Positions 35,937 to 44,078 of a DNA stretch of 64,000 nucleotides are shown piece after piece (position 1 is the stretch's first letter; each line of letters opens with the position of its first letter). The position numbers and the translations under genes were made by a program. The notes beneath the pieces were generated by a model. The model had not been told where the DNA came from, ran no database searches, and saw nothing but the letters and a program-made list of their open reading frames with translations. The stretch is from DASTFY01 sp963829955 (GTDB taxonomy: Bacteria; Actinomycetota; Acidimicrobiia; Acidimicrobiales; Ilumatobacteraceae), in assembly GCA_963829955.1 (NCBI GenBank), contig CAWHKS010000019.1, positions 186,001 through 250,000 of the forward strand. The letters run 5' to 3'.

Positions 35937-36365
35937 TCAGATCTCGCCTTGCGAGAGGAAGGACTCGAGGCTGGACCGGTCCTCCGCGTCGAGCCAGGCC
36001 TCGTGGCGCAAGGACGCGCCCGCGGCCAGCAGGGTGTCGCGGAACCGCTCCGCCCAACGGTGCTCGAGGAGCGCTACCACCGCGTGCCCTCCAGGTGGCA
36101 CCACCTCTCCGAGATGCCACGTCTCCTCGGCACCCGTCACAGGGACGACCTCGTCGGCTTCCTCCGCGAAGAGCGGGAGCGACGGCGGCTGGCGTCCGTC
36201 GCGCGCCGTGATCGTGAGCTCCCCGTCATCGTGCACGATGCACTCGAACGCATCCACGCAGCGAACGGGACCGTCGGGGCCGAGGGCCGCGAGGGAGCCC
36301 AGGACTGATCGAGCGCTCTGCGGGTCGGCGACACCGACGATCAGCACCTGCACAGGACCGAGCAT
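35937..36365 (-). CDS. DUF6325-like protein
   Basis: This 142-residue protein has the start MLGPVQVLIVGVADPQSARS, a central VVPVTGAEETWHLGEVVPPG and the segment AVVALLEHRWAERFRDTLLA AG. It resembles a small actinobacterial family (DUF6325) commonly encoded beside SHOCT-domain proteins. That pairing is present here: its ATG overlaps the stop of the SHOCT gene by one base. Function is unknown; a regulatory or membrane-stress role is often proposed on context alone. Confidence 0.55.
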   Translation of the reverse strand: MLGPVQVLIVGVADPQSARSVLGSLAALGPDGPVRCVDAFECIVHDDGELTITARDGRQPPSLPLFAEEADEVVPVTGAEETWHLGEVVPPGGHAVVALLEHRWAERFRDTLLAAGASLRHEAWLDAEDRSSLESFLSQGEI

Positions 36366-36625
36366 CAGCCCTCCCCGACTATCCGCCGCCGGATCTCCTC
36401 GTACTCATTAGGCGTGAGGTACCCCTTGACCCGCAGGTCCTGGAGCGATGCCAGTTGCTGCACGGCGGGGTCAGGCGGCGCCGGCGCGGGCGGTGGTGGG
36501 TGCGGGCGACCTCGCTCGCCGTACGTCTTCATGCCCTGGATCACCTGAGGCGTGAGCCGTCCCCCGTAGTACGGCACGCTGCTCGGGAAGTCGGACCGGC
36601 GAAGCTGGCGAGGAACGAGTCTCAC
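36365..36625 (-). CDS. SHOCT-domain protein
   Basis: The 86-residue protein has a basic N terminus, a Pro-rich linker (HPPPPAPAPPDPA) and a C-terminal SHOCT motif (LASLQDLRVKGYLTPNEYEE then IRRRI). SHOCT domains are short helical oligomerisation modules at protein ends. It is coupled to the DUF6325-like gene (TGATG overlap) and divergent from the Hsp20 gene, with about 110 bases between. Confidence 0.7.
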   Translation of the reverse strand: MRLVPRQLRRSDFPSSVPYYGGRLTPQVIQGMKTYGERGRPHPPPPAPAPPDPAVQQLASLQDLRVKGYLTPNEYEEIRRRIVGEG

Positions 36626-36736
36626 GGGCGCATCATGGCGCAGTGAGGCGGGGACAGCTCGCCGTACGGGCCGCCGGCCACCGACCTCGCCCGGCAGGTG
36701 ATCCGGCCTTGCCTGCGTGGCTTGTACCGTGACGGG

Positions 36737-37141
36737 GTGCCCACGAGCCGGCCGACGCCACGCGAGGTCTCAGACGCGACGGCCGCCGCCGAGGCGGTGA
36801 TGCGCCCACAGCGAGTCCCCGTCAACGTCTACGAGACGCCCGCCGCACTCGTCATCGTGGCACCGTTGCCGGCGGTGACGCCGGGCGACGTGACGATCGA
36901 GTTGAAGCCCGGCTCCCTCCGCTTCTGGGCCCATCTTCGCAGCGCGGGCCCGCGAGTCATGCTTGTTCAGGAGTGGGACTACGGCGGCTACGAGCGAGAA
37001 GTGGACGTGCCGGAGGGATTCGGCGCCGGTGTCGAGGCGGCACTCGCCAACGGCCAGCTCGCCATCCGGGTGTTACGGGGCGACCCGGTCGAGTCGCTGC
37101 GCGTGCAACCGACGGCGTTGCGCGGCGCCGGCCGAGCCTGA
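36737..37141 (+). CDS. Hsp20/alpha-crystallin family small heat-shock protein
   Basis: This protein of about 134 residues carries the crystallin beta-sandwich: PVNVYETPAALVIVAPLPAV, TPGDVTIELKPGSLRFWAHL, YEREVDVPEGFGAG and ANGQLAIRVLRGD. The usual C-terminal IxI/V anchor is not clear. It holds unfolding proteins in an ATP-independent way. Together with the genes that follow, it recalls the Hsp20 (HspX) of the mycobacterial DosR dormancy regulon. GTG 36737 fits the domain start. Confidence 0.75.
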   Translation: MPTSRPTPREVSDATAAAEAVMRPQRVPVNVYETPAALVIVAPLPAVTPGDVTIELKPGSLRFWAHLRSAGPRVMLVQEWDYGGYEREVDVPEGFGAGVEAALANGQLAIRVLRGDPVESLRVQPTALRGAGRA

Positions 37142-37160
37142 CCGGCGGACGTCAATCGCC

Positions 37161-37174
37161 GGGACCTTGGTCCC
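37161..37174. promoter_or_regulatory. DosR-box-like palindrome upstream of the acetoin-dehydrogenase-like operon
   Basis: GGGACC-TT-GGTCCC is a perfect 6-bp inverted repeat that closely fits the DosR/DevR consensus GGGACTTNNGTCCC. It lies about 210 bases before the E1 alpha ATG, 20 bases after the Hsp20 stop. A hypoxia-type activation site is inferred. The remaining bases of this 243-base gap hold no gene. Confidence 0.5.
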
Positions 37175-37384
37175 TGTGCCGCTGTTGATCCCATTGTCCA
37201 CTCACGTGTGAGGGCGCAGGACGCCGATGGGACGAGCACCGACGCGAGGTGATCGAGAACGTGCCCACCCCCGATGAGGCGACGACGCGACAGCTCCTCA
37301 CCGGCAGCTGGCTCCTCGGTTCCCCTGCCGTGGTCGTCGGGCCCGGTGGTACCTTCGACGGCACTGCGACTCGGGGGTGAGCTC

Positions 37385-38362
37385 ATGGACGACACCACGC
37401 GCATCGAGCTGTACCGGACGATGGTCCTCATCCGGACGTTCGAGTCGGCGTTGCTACAGGACTACCACGCCGACAAGAAGCCGCAATGGGACATCGGGGC
37501 CGGTCTGATCCCGGGTGAGATGCACCTCGCGGCCGGCCAGGAACCGGTCGCGGCGGGTGTCTGCGCCCATCTCAACACCGACGACGCCATCACCGGGCCG
37601 CACCGCCCCCACCACCTGGCGATCGCGCACGGCATCGACCTCAACCGTATGGCCGCTGAGATCTACGGCCGGGAGACCGGGCTGAGCAGAGGCAAGGGGG
37701 GTCACATGCACCTCTTCGACCCGGTGACCCACTTCTCGTGTTCGGGCATCATCGCCGAGGGCTACCCGGTGTCTTGCGGCCAGGCGTTCGCGTTCAAGCG
37801 CCAGGGGACGGATCGCATCTCCGTGGCGGTGGCCGGCGAAGGGGCCGCCAACCAGGGCGCGTTCCACGAGTCGTTGAACCTCGCCGCCCTCTGGCGCCTG
37901 CCGGTCGTGTTCGTCATCGAGGACAACGACTGGGCGATCTCCGTGCCGCGCTCCAAGTCGACCGCGGTCGCGTCGAACGCCGAGCGCGCCGCGGGCTACG
38001 GCATCCCCGGTGTGCGCATCGAAGGCAACGACGTCGAAGCGATCTACGAGGCTGCGGGCGAGGCGGTCGCCCGGGCGCGGGCGGGGCAGGGCCCCAGCCT
38101 GCTGGAGGTACACACGGTGCGGCTCTGGGGGCACTTCGAGGGCGACGCCCAGGCCTATCGAGGCAGCGAGCTCGACACGCTCGACGAGCGCGACCCCATC
38201 CCCCGGTACGCAGCCCGCCTGAAGGAACTGGGCGTGCTGGACGACGACAGCGCGGCCGAAGTCTCCGCGTCGGCCCAGGCGCACGTCGACGAGGCGATCG
38301 CGTTCGCCAAGGCCAGCCCGGAACCAGCGCCCGAGACGGCGCTGGAAGACGTCTTCGCGTGA
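37385..38362 (+). CDS. acoA: Thiamine-diphosphate E1 component, alpha subunit (acetoin/pyruvate dehydrogenase type)
   Basis: The 325-residue subunit binds thiamine diphosphate. Seen are IPGEMHLAAGQEPVAAGVCA, RGKGGHMHLFDP, and the ThDP/Mg motif VAGEGAANQGAFHESLNLAA followed by EDNDWAISVP. With the beta subunit it would cleave acetoin or decarboxylate a 2-oxoacid and pass the acyl group to a lipoyl domain. The presence of acoX at the end of the operon favours acetoin. GGGGG lies upstream of the ATG. Confidence 0.82.
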   Translation: MDDTTRIELYRTMVLIRTFESALLQDYHADKKPQWDIGAGLIPGEMHLAAGQEPVAAGVCAHLNTDDAITGPHRPHHLAIAHGIDLNRMAAEIYGRETGLSRGKGGHMHLFDPVTHFSCSGIIAEGYPVSCGQAFAFKRQGTDRISVAVAGEGAANQGAFHESLNLAALWRLPVVFVIEDNDWAISVPRSKSTAVASNAERAAGYGIPGVRIEGNDVEAIYEAAGEAVARARAGQGPSLLEVHTVRLWGHFEGDAQAYRGSELDTLDERDPIPRYAARLKELGVLDDDSAAEVSASAQAHVDEAIAFAKASPEPAPETALEDVFA

Positions 38363-38375
38363 AAGGAGAGGTCCG

Positions 38376-39398
38376 ATGACGACAGCGACCACGGAGCGGC
38401 AGCTCTCGACGGCGAAGGCGGTCTCCGAGGCGATCGGCCAGGAGATGGAGCGCGACCCTGCGGTGTTCGTGATGGGCGAGGACGTGGCGGCCTACGGAGG
38501 CATCTTCGGGGCCACCGGCGGGCTGCTCGACCAGTTCGGGCCGGAGCGGGTCATCGACACCCCCATCTCCGAGACCGCGTTCATCGGCGCCGGCATCGGA
38601 GCGGCCACCGAAGGCATGCGCCCGGTCGTCGAGCTGATGTTCGTGGACTTCTTCGGGGTCTGCATGGACCAGATCTACAACCACATGGCGAAGATCCACT
38701 ACGAGTCCGGAGGTGCCGTCAAGGTCCCGATGGTGCTGATGGCCGCGGCTGGTGGTGGCTACTCGGACGGCGCACAGCACTCGCAGTGCCTCTGGGGAAC
38801 GTTCGCCCACCTGCCCGGGCTGAAGGTGGTGGTCCCCAGCAACCCGTACGACGCGAAAGGGCTCATGATCTCAGCCATCCGCGACGACAACCCGGTGCTC
38901 TACCTGTTCCACAAGGGCGTGATGGGCCTGGTGTGGATGAAGAAGAACCCGCGCTCGATCGGGCCCGTGCCCGAGGAGGCCTACGAGGTCCCGATCGGGC
39001 GGGCGGCCGTGGCCCGGGAGGGGCGGGACGTCTCGATCGTGACGATCTCGCTGTCCGTGCAGCACGCACTCGAGGCCGCGGAGCAGCTCGCGGGCGAAGG
39101 CATCGAGGCCGAGGTCATCGACCTCCGCAGTCTCAAGCCGTTGGACCGCGAGACCGTCCTCGACTCCGTCGGCAGGACGGGCCGCCTGCTGGTCGTCGAC
39201 GAGGACTACAAGTCCTTCGGGATGACGGGCGAGATCGCGGCGACGGTCGCGGAGACCGATCCAAGCATGCTGAAAGCTCCGGTGGTCAGGCTGGCCGTGC
39301 CGGACACGCCAATCCCGTACGCCCGACCGCTCGAGTATCACGTGCTTCCCACGGCGGAGAAGATCCTCGTGGAGGCCCGGCGCATCGTGGGTGCATGA
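38376..39398 (+). CDS. acoB: Thiamine-diphosphate E1 component, beta subunit
   Basis: The 340-residue transketolase-like subunit has FVMGEDVAAYGGIFGATGGL, DTPISETAFIGAGIGAATEG, RPVVELMFVDFFGVCMDQIY, and a complete C-terminal domain (EVIDLRSLKPLDRETV, VVDEDYKSFGMTGEIAA). It pairs with the alpha subunit 13 bases upstream. GAAAGGAGAGG precedes the ATG. Its TGA overlaps the next ATG (ATGA), so the lipoyl protein is translationally coupled. Confidence 0.88.
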   Translation: MTTATTERQLSTAKAVSEAIGQEMERDPAVFVMGEDVAAYGGIFGATGGLLDQFGPERVIDTPISETAFIGAGIGAATEGMRPVVELMFVDFFGVCMDQIYNHMAKIHYESGGAVKVPMVLMAAAGGGYSDGAQHSQCLWGTFAHLPGLKVVVPSNPYDAKGLMISAIRDDNPVLYLFHKGVMGLVWMKKNPRSIGPVPEEAYEVPIGRAAVAREGRDVSIVTISLSVQHALEAAEQLAGEGIEAEVIDLRSLKPLDRETVLDSVGRTGRLLVVDEDYKSFGMTGEIAATVAETDPSMLKAPVVRLAVPDTPIPYARPLEYHVLPTAEKILVEARRIVGA

Positions 39399-39637
39399 GC
39401 GCGGTCGAGGTTCGCTTTCCCGCGATGTCGAAGGACGACCCGGTCGCCGAGGGGATCGTGGGCACGTGGTTCGTCCGTGACGGCCAGGTCGTGTCCGCGG
39501 GCCAGATTATCGCGGAGGTGCAGGTCGAGAAGGTCTCCCAGGATGTCGAGGCCCCGACGGCGGGTGTGATCAAGCTGATGGCGCGCGAGGAGGAGCCGGT
39601 GCGTCAAGGCGATCTCATCGCGACGATCGAGGCCTGA
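39395..39637 (+). CDS. Stand-alone lipoyl-domain protein
   Basis: The protein is a single biotinyl/lipoyl domain of 80 residues. The modified lysine is in EVQVEKVSQDVEAPTAGVIK (V-E-K-V/S-x-x-x-E-A-P pattern), and the fold closes with VRQGDLIATIEA. A normal E2 would continue with a binding domain and a 230-residue acyltransferase core. Here the gene stops, so the acyltransferase must be elsewhere or is not used. Start and stop are clear: ATGA overlap with the beta subunit. Confidence 0.85.
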   Translation: MSAVEVRFPAMSKDDPVAEGIVGTWFVRDGQVVSAGQIIAEVQVEKVSQDVEAPTAGVIKLMAREEEPVRQGDLIATIEA

Positions 39638-39660
39638 GCAGCAGAGCCGGCTCGCGAACC

Positions 39661-40692
39661 GTGGACGTCGAGCCGGCCCGTGCGGGCGAGGCGGTGGTCG
39701 GGTTCATCACCAACCCCAGGTCTGGACAGGACATCCGTAGGCTGGTGACCAGGGCCTCGGTGTTCCCGAATACCGAGAAGCTGATGATGCTGCAAAGGGT
39801 GCTCACCTCACTCGGGGCCGTCGGCGTGCATCGGGTCGTGGTGGCGAGCGACGCAGGTGGCATCGCGAACGGACTTGCCGACGCGGTCGACGCACATCGT
39901 CCCGAGCGTGACCCACCCTGGCCGAAGGTGGAGTTCCTGGACCTGCCGCTCCTGAGTGGAGCGGCCGACACCGTCGCGGCGGCGGCCGCGCTGGTACGAC
40001 TCGGTGCCCGCGTGCTCGTGGTCCTCGGCGGCGACGGCACGGACCGCCTCGTGGCGTCGGTGTGCGGCGAGGTACCGATCGCCGCGCTGTCCACCGGCAC
40101 GAACAACGCGTTCGCGCAACTCGGCGAGGCAACGGTCTCGGGACTGGCCACAGGACTCCTCGCGGCCGGGCACGTGGCCGTCAGTGATGCCTGCCGGCGC
40201 AACAAGGTCCTGGTCGTCGAGCATCAAGCCCAGGTCGAACTGGCCCTGGTCGACGTGGCGACAACCACGTCGACTGGCGTCGGCGCCCGCGCCGTGTGGA
40301 ACCCGAGCGAGGTCACCGAGCTCTTCGTCACGTTCGCCGAGCCGGGCGTCGTCGGGCTCTCGTCGATCGCCGCGCTCGTCCGACCGGTCGGACGTGACGA
40401 GCCCACTGGCCTGCGCCTCGTGCTGCATCCAGGTGCCCCTCGACAAGTTCTCGCCCCGATCGCACCCGGACTCGTCCGACAGGTCGGGGTGGCGTCGGTC
40501 GAGGTCGTCCGCGCCGGCGATCGCCGGCGGATCCCAGGGCGCGGCGTGGTCGCCGTCGACGGCGAACGGGAGATCGAGTTCCGCGACACGGCACCAACCG
40601 TCACGCTCTCGCTGGCCGGACCGTGGAGCCTCGAAGTGGCGAGGACGATGGCGGTCGCGGCGAGTCGGGGCCTGCTCTTCCGACCCGCGTGA
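39661..40692 (+). CDS. acoX: AcoX-like / NAD-kinase-fold protein
   Basis: The 343-residue protein is related to ATP-NAD kinases. N-terminal VGFITNPRSGQDIRRLV and the kinase signature VLVVLGGDGTDRLVASVCGE, with ALSTGTNNAFAQLGEATVSG, match AcoX, a protein of unknown role encoded in acetoin catabolic operons. The C terminus has VVAVDGEREIEFRD, like the NAD-kinase beta domain. It is 23 bases after the lipoyl gene and starts at GTG. Its presence is the main reason to name the operon acetoin rather than pyruvate dehydrogenase. Confidence 0.75.
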   Translation: MDVEPARAGEAVVGFITNPRSGQDIRRLVTRASVFPNTEKLMMLQRVLTSLGAVGVHRVVVASDAGGIANGLADAVDAHRPERDPPWPKVEFLDLPLLSGAADTVAAAAALVRLGARVLVVLGGDGTDRLVASVCGEVPIAALSTGTNNAFAQLGEATVSGLATGLLAAGHVAVSDACRRNKVLVVEHQAQVELALVDVATTTSTGVGARAVWNPSEVTELFVTFAEPGVVGLSSIAALVRPVGRDEPTGLRLVLHPGAPRQVLAPIAPGLVRQVGVASVEVVRAGDRRRIPGRGVVAVDGEREIEFRDTAPTVTLSLAGPWSLEVARTMAVAASRGLLFRPA

Positions 40693-40765
40693 ACGGGCCG
40701 ACACCAACGGGCTGAAGCCGCGACCGGCGGTGCCGGCGGTGCTGGCTCAACCAGCCGGCCGGAAC

Positions 40766-40779
40766 GTGACTTTCGGCCC
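40766..40779. promoter_or_regulatory. DosR-box-like site upstream of the phosphoribosyltransferase operon
   Basis: GTGACTTTCGGCCC matches the DosR-type pattern GGGACTTNNGNCCC at most positions. It lies 37 bases before the phosphoribosyltransferase ATG, near enough to act as an activator site. This match is weaker than the one at 37161. Confidence 0.4.
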
Positions 40780-40815
40780 TGGTGAACACGTCGCTGAAGG
40801 CGCAGCGATGTCCGT

Positions 40816-41481
40816 ATGAGGCACGAAAGGGGGTTTCGCGATCGTCACGAGGCCGGGCGCGTGTTGGCGGCTGCCCTGGATGGCTACGAGGGGCGTACAG
40901 ACCTCGTGGTATTGGGACTCGCGCGTGGAGGCGTCCCGGTGGCAGCCGAGGTCGCAGCTGCGCTCCGGGCCCCACTCGACGTGCTCGTCGTCCGCAAGGT
41001 CGGAGTGCCTGGGTACGAGGAGACCGCCATGGGCGCAGTCGGACCGGGCGGGGTGACGCTGCTGGACCGTCGGCTGATCGACGTCCTCCGCCTAGACCGC
41101 CGAACGGTGGCGGCCGCGGTCGTTCGGGCACGGGACGAGATGCGCCGCCGCGAGAGGGCATACCGCGCCGGTCGCCCGCTGCCGGTCATGAGCGGTCGAA
41201 CCGTGATCCTCGTGGACGACGGCCTGGCCACCGGGGCCACGATGATGGCCGCCGTGGAATCGGTGAGGGTGCATGCGCCCGACCGGGTGGTCGTCGCGGT
41301 ACCGGTCGGCTCCAAGGAAGCCTTGGAGCAGCTCTCGGCGGTCGCCGACGACGTGGTCTGTGTCGTCGTCCCCGAGCCGATGGCGGCCGTCGGGCTCTGG
41401 TACGAGGACTTCTCCGCCACCAGCGACGACGAGGTTCGGCTGTTGACAGAGTCCCCACCCCTCGCCGGAGCCTCCGGTTGA
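40816..41481 (+). CDS. Phosphoribosyltransferase-domain protein
   Basis: The 221-residue protein has a PRTase fold. The PRPP-binding loop is VILVDDGLATGATM, preceded by LGLARGGVPVAAEVAAAL and VRKVGVPGYEETAMGAV. It is not a purine or pyrimidine salvage enzyme by sequence. Close relatives occur in dormancy proteins fused to erythromycin esterase (Rv2030c type) or dienelactone hydrolase (Rv0571c type). Here both possible partners are separate genes in the same operon. Its TGA overlaps the next ATG by one base. Confidence 0.85.
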   Translation: MRHERGFRDRHEAGRVLAAALDGYEGRTDLVVLGLARGGVPVAAEVAAALRAPLDVLVVRKVGVPGYEETAMGAVGPGGVTLLDRRLIDVLRLDRRTVAAAVVRARDEMRRRERAYRAGRPLPVMSGRTVILVDDGLATGATMMAAVESVRVHAPDRVVVAVPVGSKEALEQLSAVADDVVCVVVPEPMAAVGLWYEDFSATSDDEVRLLTESPPLAGASG

Positions 41482-42818
41482 TGGCCGCCACCGCGACGAC
41501 CCGACGTGCTCAGGCGTTCCGGGACGCGGTTGCGATCACCGGGGCGACGACCGACTACGACGGGCTGCTCGAGCTGGTGGGGGACCGTCGGTTGATTCTG
41601 CTGGGGGAAGCCACCCACGGCACGCACGAGTTCTACCGGGAACGGGCGCGGATCACGAAGCGGCTCATCGAGGAGAAGGGCTTCAACGCGGTGGCGGTCG
41701 AAGCCGACTGGCCCGATGCCTACCGGGTCAATCGTTATGTCATGGGCCAGTCGTCGGATCCTGACGCCACCAGCGCCCTGGCTGGCTTCGAGAGGTTTCC
41801 GGCGTGGATGTGGCGCAACAGGGACGTGGTCGGCTTCGTCGAATGGTTGCGGGCCCGCAACGACTCCCACGCGCACCATCAGACCAAGGCCCGCTTCTAC
41901 GGCCTCGACCTCTACAGCCTGCGGGCCTCCATGGAAGCGGTCGTCGCCTACCTGGAGACAGTCGACCCGGACGCGGCCCGAGACGCCCGGGAGCGCTACA
42001 GCTGCTTCGACCACGTGGACGCGGAAGGCCCCCGGTACGGCCGGGCCGTGGCCCTCCACCTCAAGCTGCCGTGCGAGAAGGAGGTCGTCGACGAGCTGAT
42101 CGACCTGCGGCGTCGCGCCCATGCGATCCTGAACCGTGACGGATGGGCGGCCGAGGACGACTACTTCGTCGCTGAGCGCAACGCCGAGTTGGTACGCAAC
42201 GCCGAGGAGTACTACCGCCAGATGTACCGCGCCGAGGTCTCCTCGTGGAACCTCCGTGACCGCCACATGGGCGCCACCCTCGAGGCACTCGTGTCCCACC
42301 TCGAGCACCAGCTCGGGCGGGCGCGCGTCGTCGTGTGGGAGCACAACTCCCACGTCGGGGATGCACGGGCCACGCAGATGGGAGAGGCCGGCGAGCTGAA
42401 CGTCGGTCAACTCGTCCGCGCGCGCTGGGGAACCGACTCGCTTCTCGTCGGCTTCACCACCGACCACGGCCGAGTCACCGCGGCCTCCGATTGGGGTGGA
42501 GCGGCCGAGCGCAAGCACGTTCGACCGGCGCTGCCGGGCAGCTACGAGCAACTCTTCCATTCGAGCGAGCTCGACCGGTTCTTCCTCCCCCTCGGCGGAG
42601 ACTCCGGACAGGGGCTGCGCGACGGTCGCCTCGAGCGCGCCATCGGGGTCATCTACCGACCACAGACCGAGCGGGCCAGCCACTGGTTCCACGCCCGGCT
42701 CCCGGATCAGTTCGACGGTGTCATCCACTTCGATCGCACCACCGCGGTCGAACCCCTGGAGCGCACGTCGCTCTGGGACGAGGGTGAACCGCCCGAGACT
42801 TTCCCGACCGGTCTGTAG
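41481..42818 (+). CDS. Erythromycin esterase family protein
   Basis: The 445-residue hydrolase of the EreA/B superfamily has the catalytic core LILLGEATHGTHEFYRERA (Glu and His). It also carries FNAVAVEADWPDAYRVNRYV, YGLDLYSLRASMEAVVAYL, VVVWEHNSHVGDARATQMG, and a complete C-terminal region. Most members outside resistance loci do not act on macrolides. In mycobacteria this domain is part of the DosR protein Rv2030c, fused to a PRTase. Here it is translationally coupled to the PRTase (TGATG). Confidence 0.88.
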   Translation: MAATATTRRAQAFRDAVAITGATTDYDGLLELVGDRRLILLGEATHGTHEFYRERARITKRLIEEKGFNAVAVEADWPDAYRVNRYVMGQSSDPDATSALAGFERFPAWMWRNRDVVGFVEWLRARNDSHAHHQTKARFYGLDLYSLRASMEAVVAYLETVDPDAARDARERYSCFDHVDAEGPRYGRAVALHLKLPCEKEVVDELIDLRRRAHAILNRDGWAAEDDYFVAERNAELVRNAEEYYRQMYRAEVSSWNLRDRHMGATLEALVSHLEHQLGRARVVVWEHNSHVGDARATQMGEAGELNVGQLVRARWGTDSLLVGFTTDHGRVTAASDWGGAAERKHVRPALPGSYEQLFHSSELDRFFLPLGGDSGQGLRDGRLERAIGVIYRPQTERASHWFHARLPDQFDGVIHFDRTTAVEPLERTSLWDEGEPPETFPTGL

Positions 42819-42918
42819 GGCGCACGGGGCAGCGAGCGCCTTCCATGCCGCCTCCGGCCCGCGACGCGCAGGACCTTCTGCTCTGGTCGAAAAGGCGGGC
42901 GCGCCGCACGCTCCAGAC

Positions 42919-44073
42919 ATGTCACGAAAGGTTGCCGATCCCGTGTCGACCGTGTCCCGCCAGATGCTCGGGGAGCTGATCCGCTGGGCCCATTCCCCGT
43001 GCATCACCATCTACCTCCCGCTCGACCCCCGGCACCCCGACATCGGTGCCGACCGGGTGACGCTGAAGGACCTCGTCCGCGACGCCCGGCGCCAGCTCCG
43101 AACAGCATCCGACCTGAGATCGCCGGACATCGACGAGCTCCTGGCGCCAGCCGAAGCGTTGCTGGCCGCTGAGCGCTGGCCACTTGGCTGTCGCGGGTAC
43201 GCGATCTTCGCGGCGCCCGGCCTGTCGCTGCAGCTCCAGTTGGAGGTGGACGTCCCCCTGTTGTCCGTGGTCGCCGACCGCTTCGTCGTCACGCCACTCG
43301 TGGCGGCGATGGAGCACGACGACCGCTTCCACGTCCTCGCCATCAGCCAGAACCGCGTGCGCTTCCTCCGCGGCGACCGCACTGGCCTGGTCGACGTGCC
43401 CGTGCCCGGGTTGCCCGCCAGCCGCGCCGACGCGCCGTGGTACGAGCACCACGAACGTCTGCGCAACGTCCACGGAGGCAGCCATCAGGGTACGGACCGG
43501 ACGATCGGCATCGTTCACGGATCGCCATCTGCGCACGACCTGCGCAAGGACCAGCTGCTGCGGTTCTTCCAGGTCGTCGACGAGAAGCTACGACGCGTGC
43601 TCCGTGACGAGACGGCACCGCTGTTCGTAGCCGGTGTCGACTACGAGCTGGCCATCTACCGGGAGGCGAACCGCTTCCCGCATCTCGCCGGCCTGCTGGA
43701 CATCGGCAACCCGGAACGCCTGAGCACCGACCAGCTGCACGAGCGGGTATGGCCCGCCGTGGCGGGCGTGCTCGACTCGCCTCGTCGTGAACTGCTCGAC
43801 CGGGTCGAGCAGTCCGCGACGCCTCTGACGTCGACCCGGGCGATCCTCACCGCCTGCCGTGAGCGCCGTGTGGCCGCGCTTCTCGTGGCCCCGAACCGCC
43901 TCGAGTGGGGTCGGCTCGACGCCGTGGACGGGCACCCGGTACACGACGCCGGCGACGTCGACCTCGTCAGTCTGGTGATCGGCGAAGCCCTGGACCAGGG
44001 TGCCGACCTCTGCCAGCTCGCCCCGGGTGAGCTGAAGGGCGACCCGGCCGTGGCCGCAGTGGCCCGCTACTGA
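42919..44073 (+). CDS. baeRF-family protein (bacterial eRF1-like)
   Basis: The 384-residue protein carries an SPCITIYLPLDPRHPDIGAD start, the segment HDDRFHVLAISQNRVRFLRG and GIVHGSPSAHDLRKDQLLRF. Toward the end are LFVAGVDYELAIYREANRFP and RVAALLVAPNRLEWG. This is the layout of the bacterial/archaeo-eukaryotic release factor group, thought to act on stalled or hibernating ribosomes. A related gene (Rv2629) is in the DosR regulon. ATG 42919 leaves a 100-base gap after the esterase. Confidence 0.7.
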   Translation: MSRKVADPVSTVSRQMLGELIRWAHSPCITIYLPLDPRHPDIGADRVTLKDLVRDARRQLRTASDLRSPDIDELLAPAEALLAAERWPLGCRGYAIFAAPGLSLQLQLEVDVPLLSVVADRFVVTPLVAAMEHDDRFHVLAISQNRVRFLRGDRTGLVDVPVPGLPASRADAPWYEHHERLRNVHGGSHQGTDRTIGIVHGSPSAHDLRKDQLLRFFQVVDEKLRRVLRDETAPLFVAGVDYELAIYREANRFPHLAGLLDIGNPERLSTDQLHERVWPAVAGVLDSPRRELLDRVEQSATPLTSTRAILTACRERRVAALLVAPNRLEWGRLDAVDGHPVHDAGDVDLVSLVIGEALDQGADLCQLAPGELKGDPAVAAVARY

Positions 44074-44078
44074 CGCCG

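Noticed and set aside
36651..36680. DosR box before the Hsp20 gene (GGGGACAGCTCGCC)
   Set aside because: Only the left half fits; the right half does not form an inverted repeat.
42885..42905. DosR box before the baeRF gene (AGGACCTTCTGC)
   Set aside because: There is no matching second half-site, and the gene is likely co-transcribed from upstream.
40884..43010. 708-codon minus-strand frame across the PRTase and esterase genes
   Set aside because: It is antisense to two motif-confirmed genes that overlap each other by TGATG.
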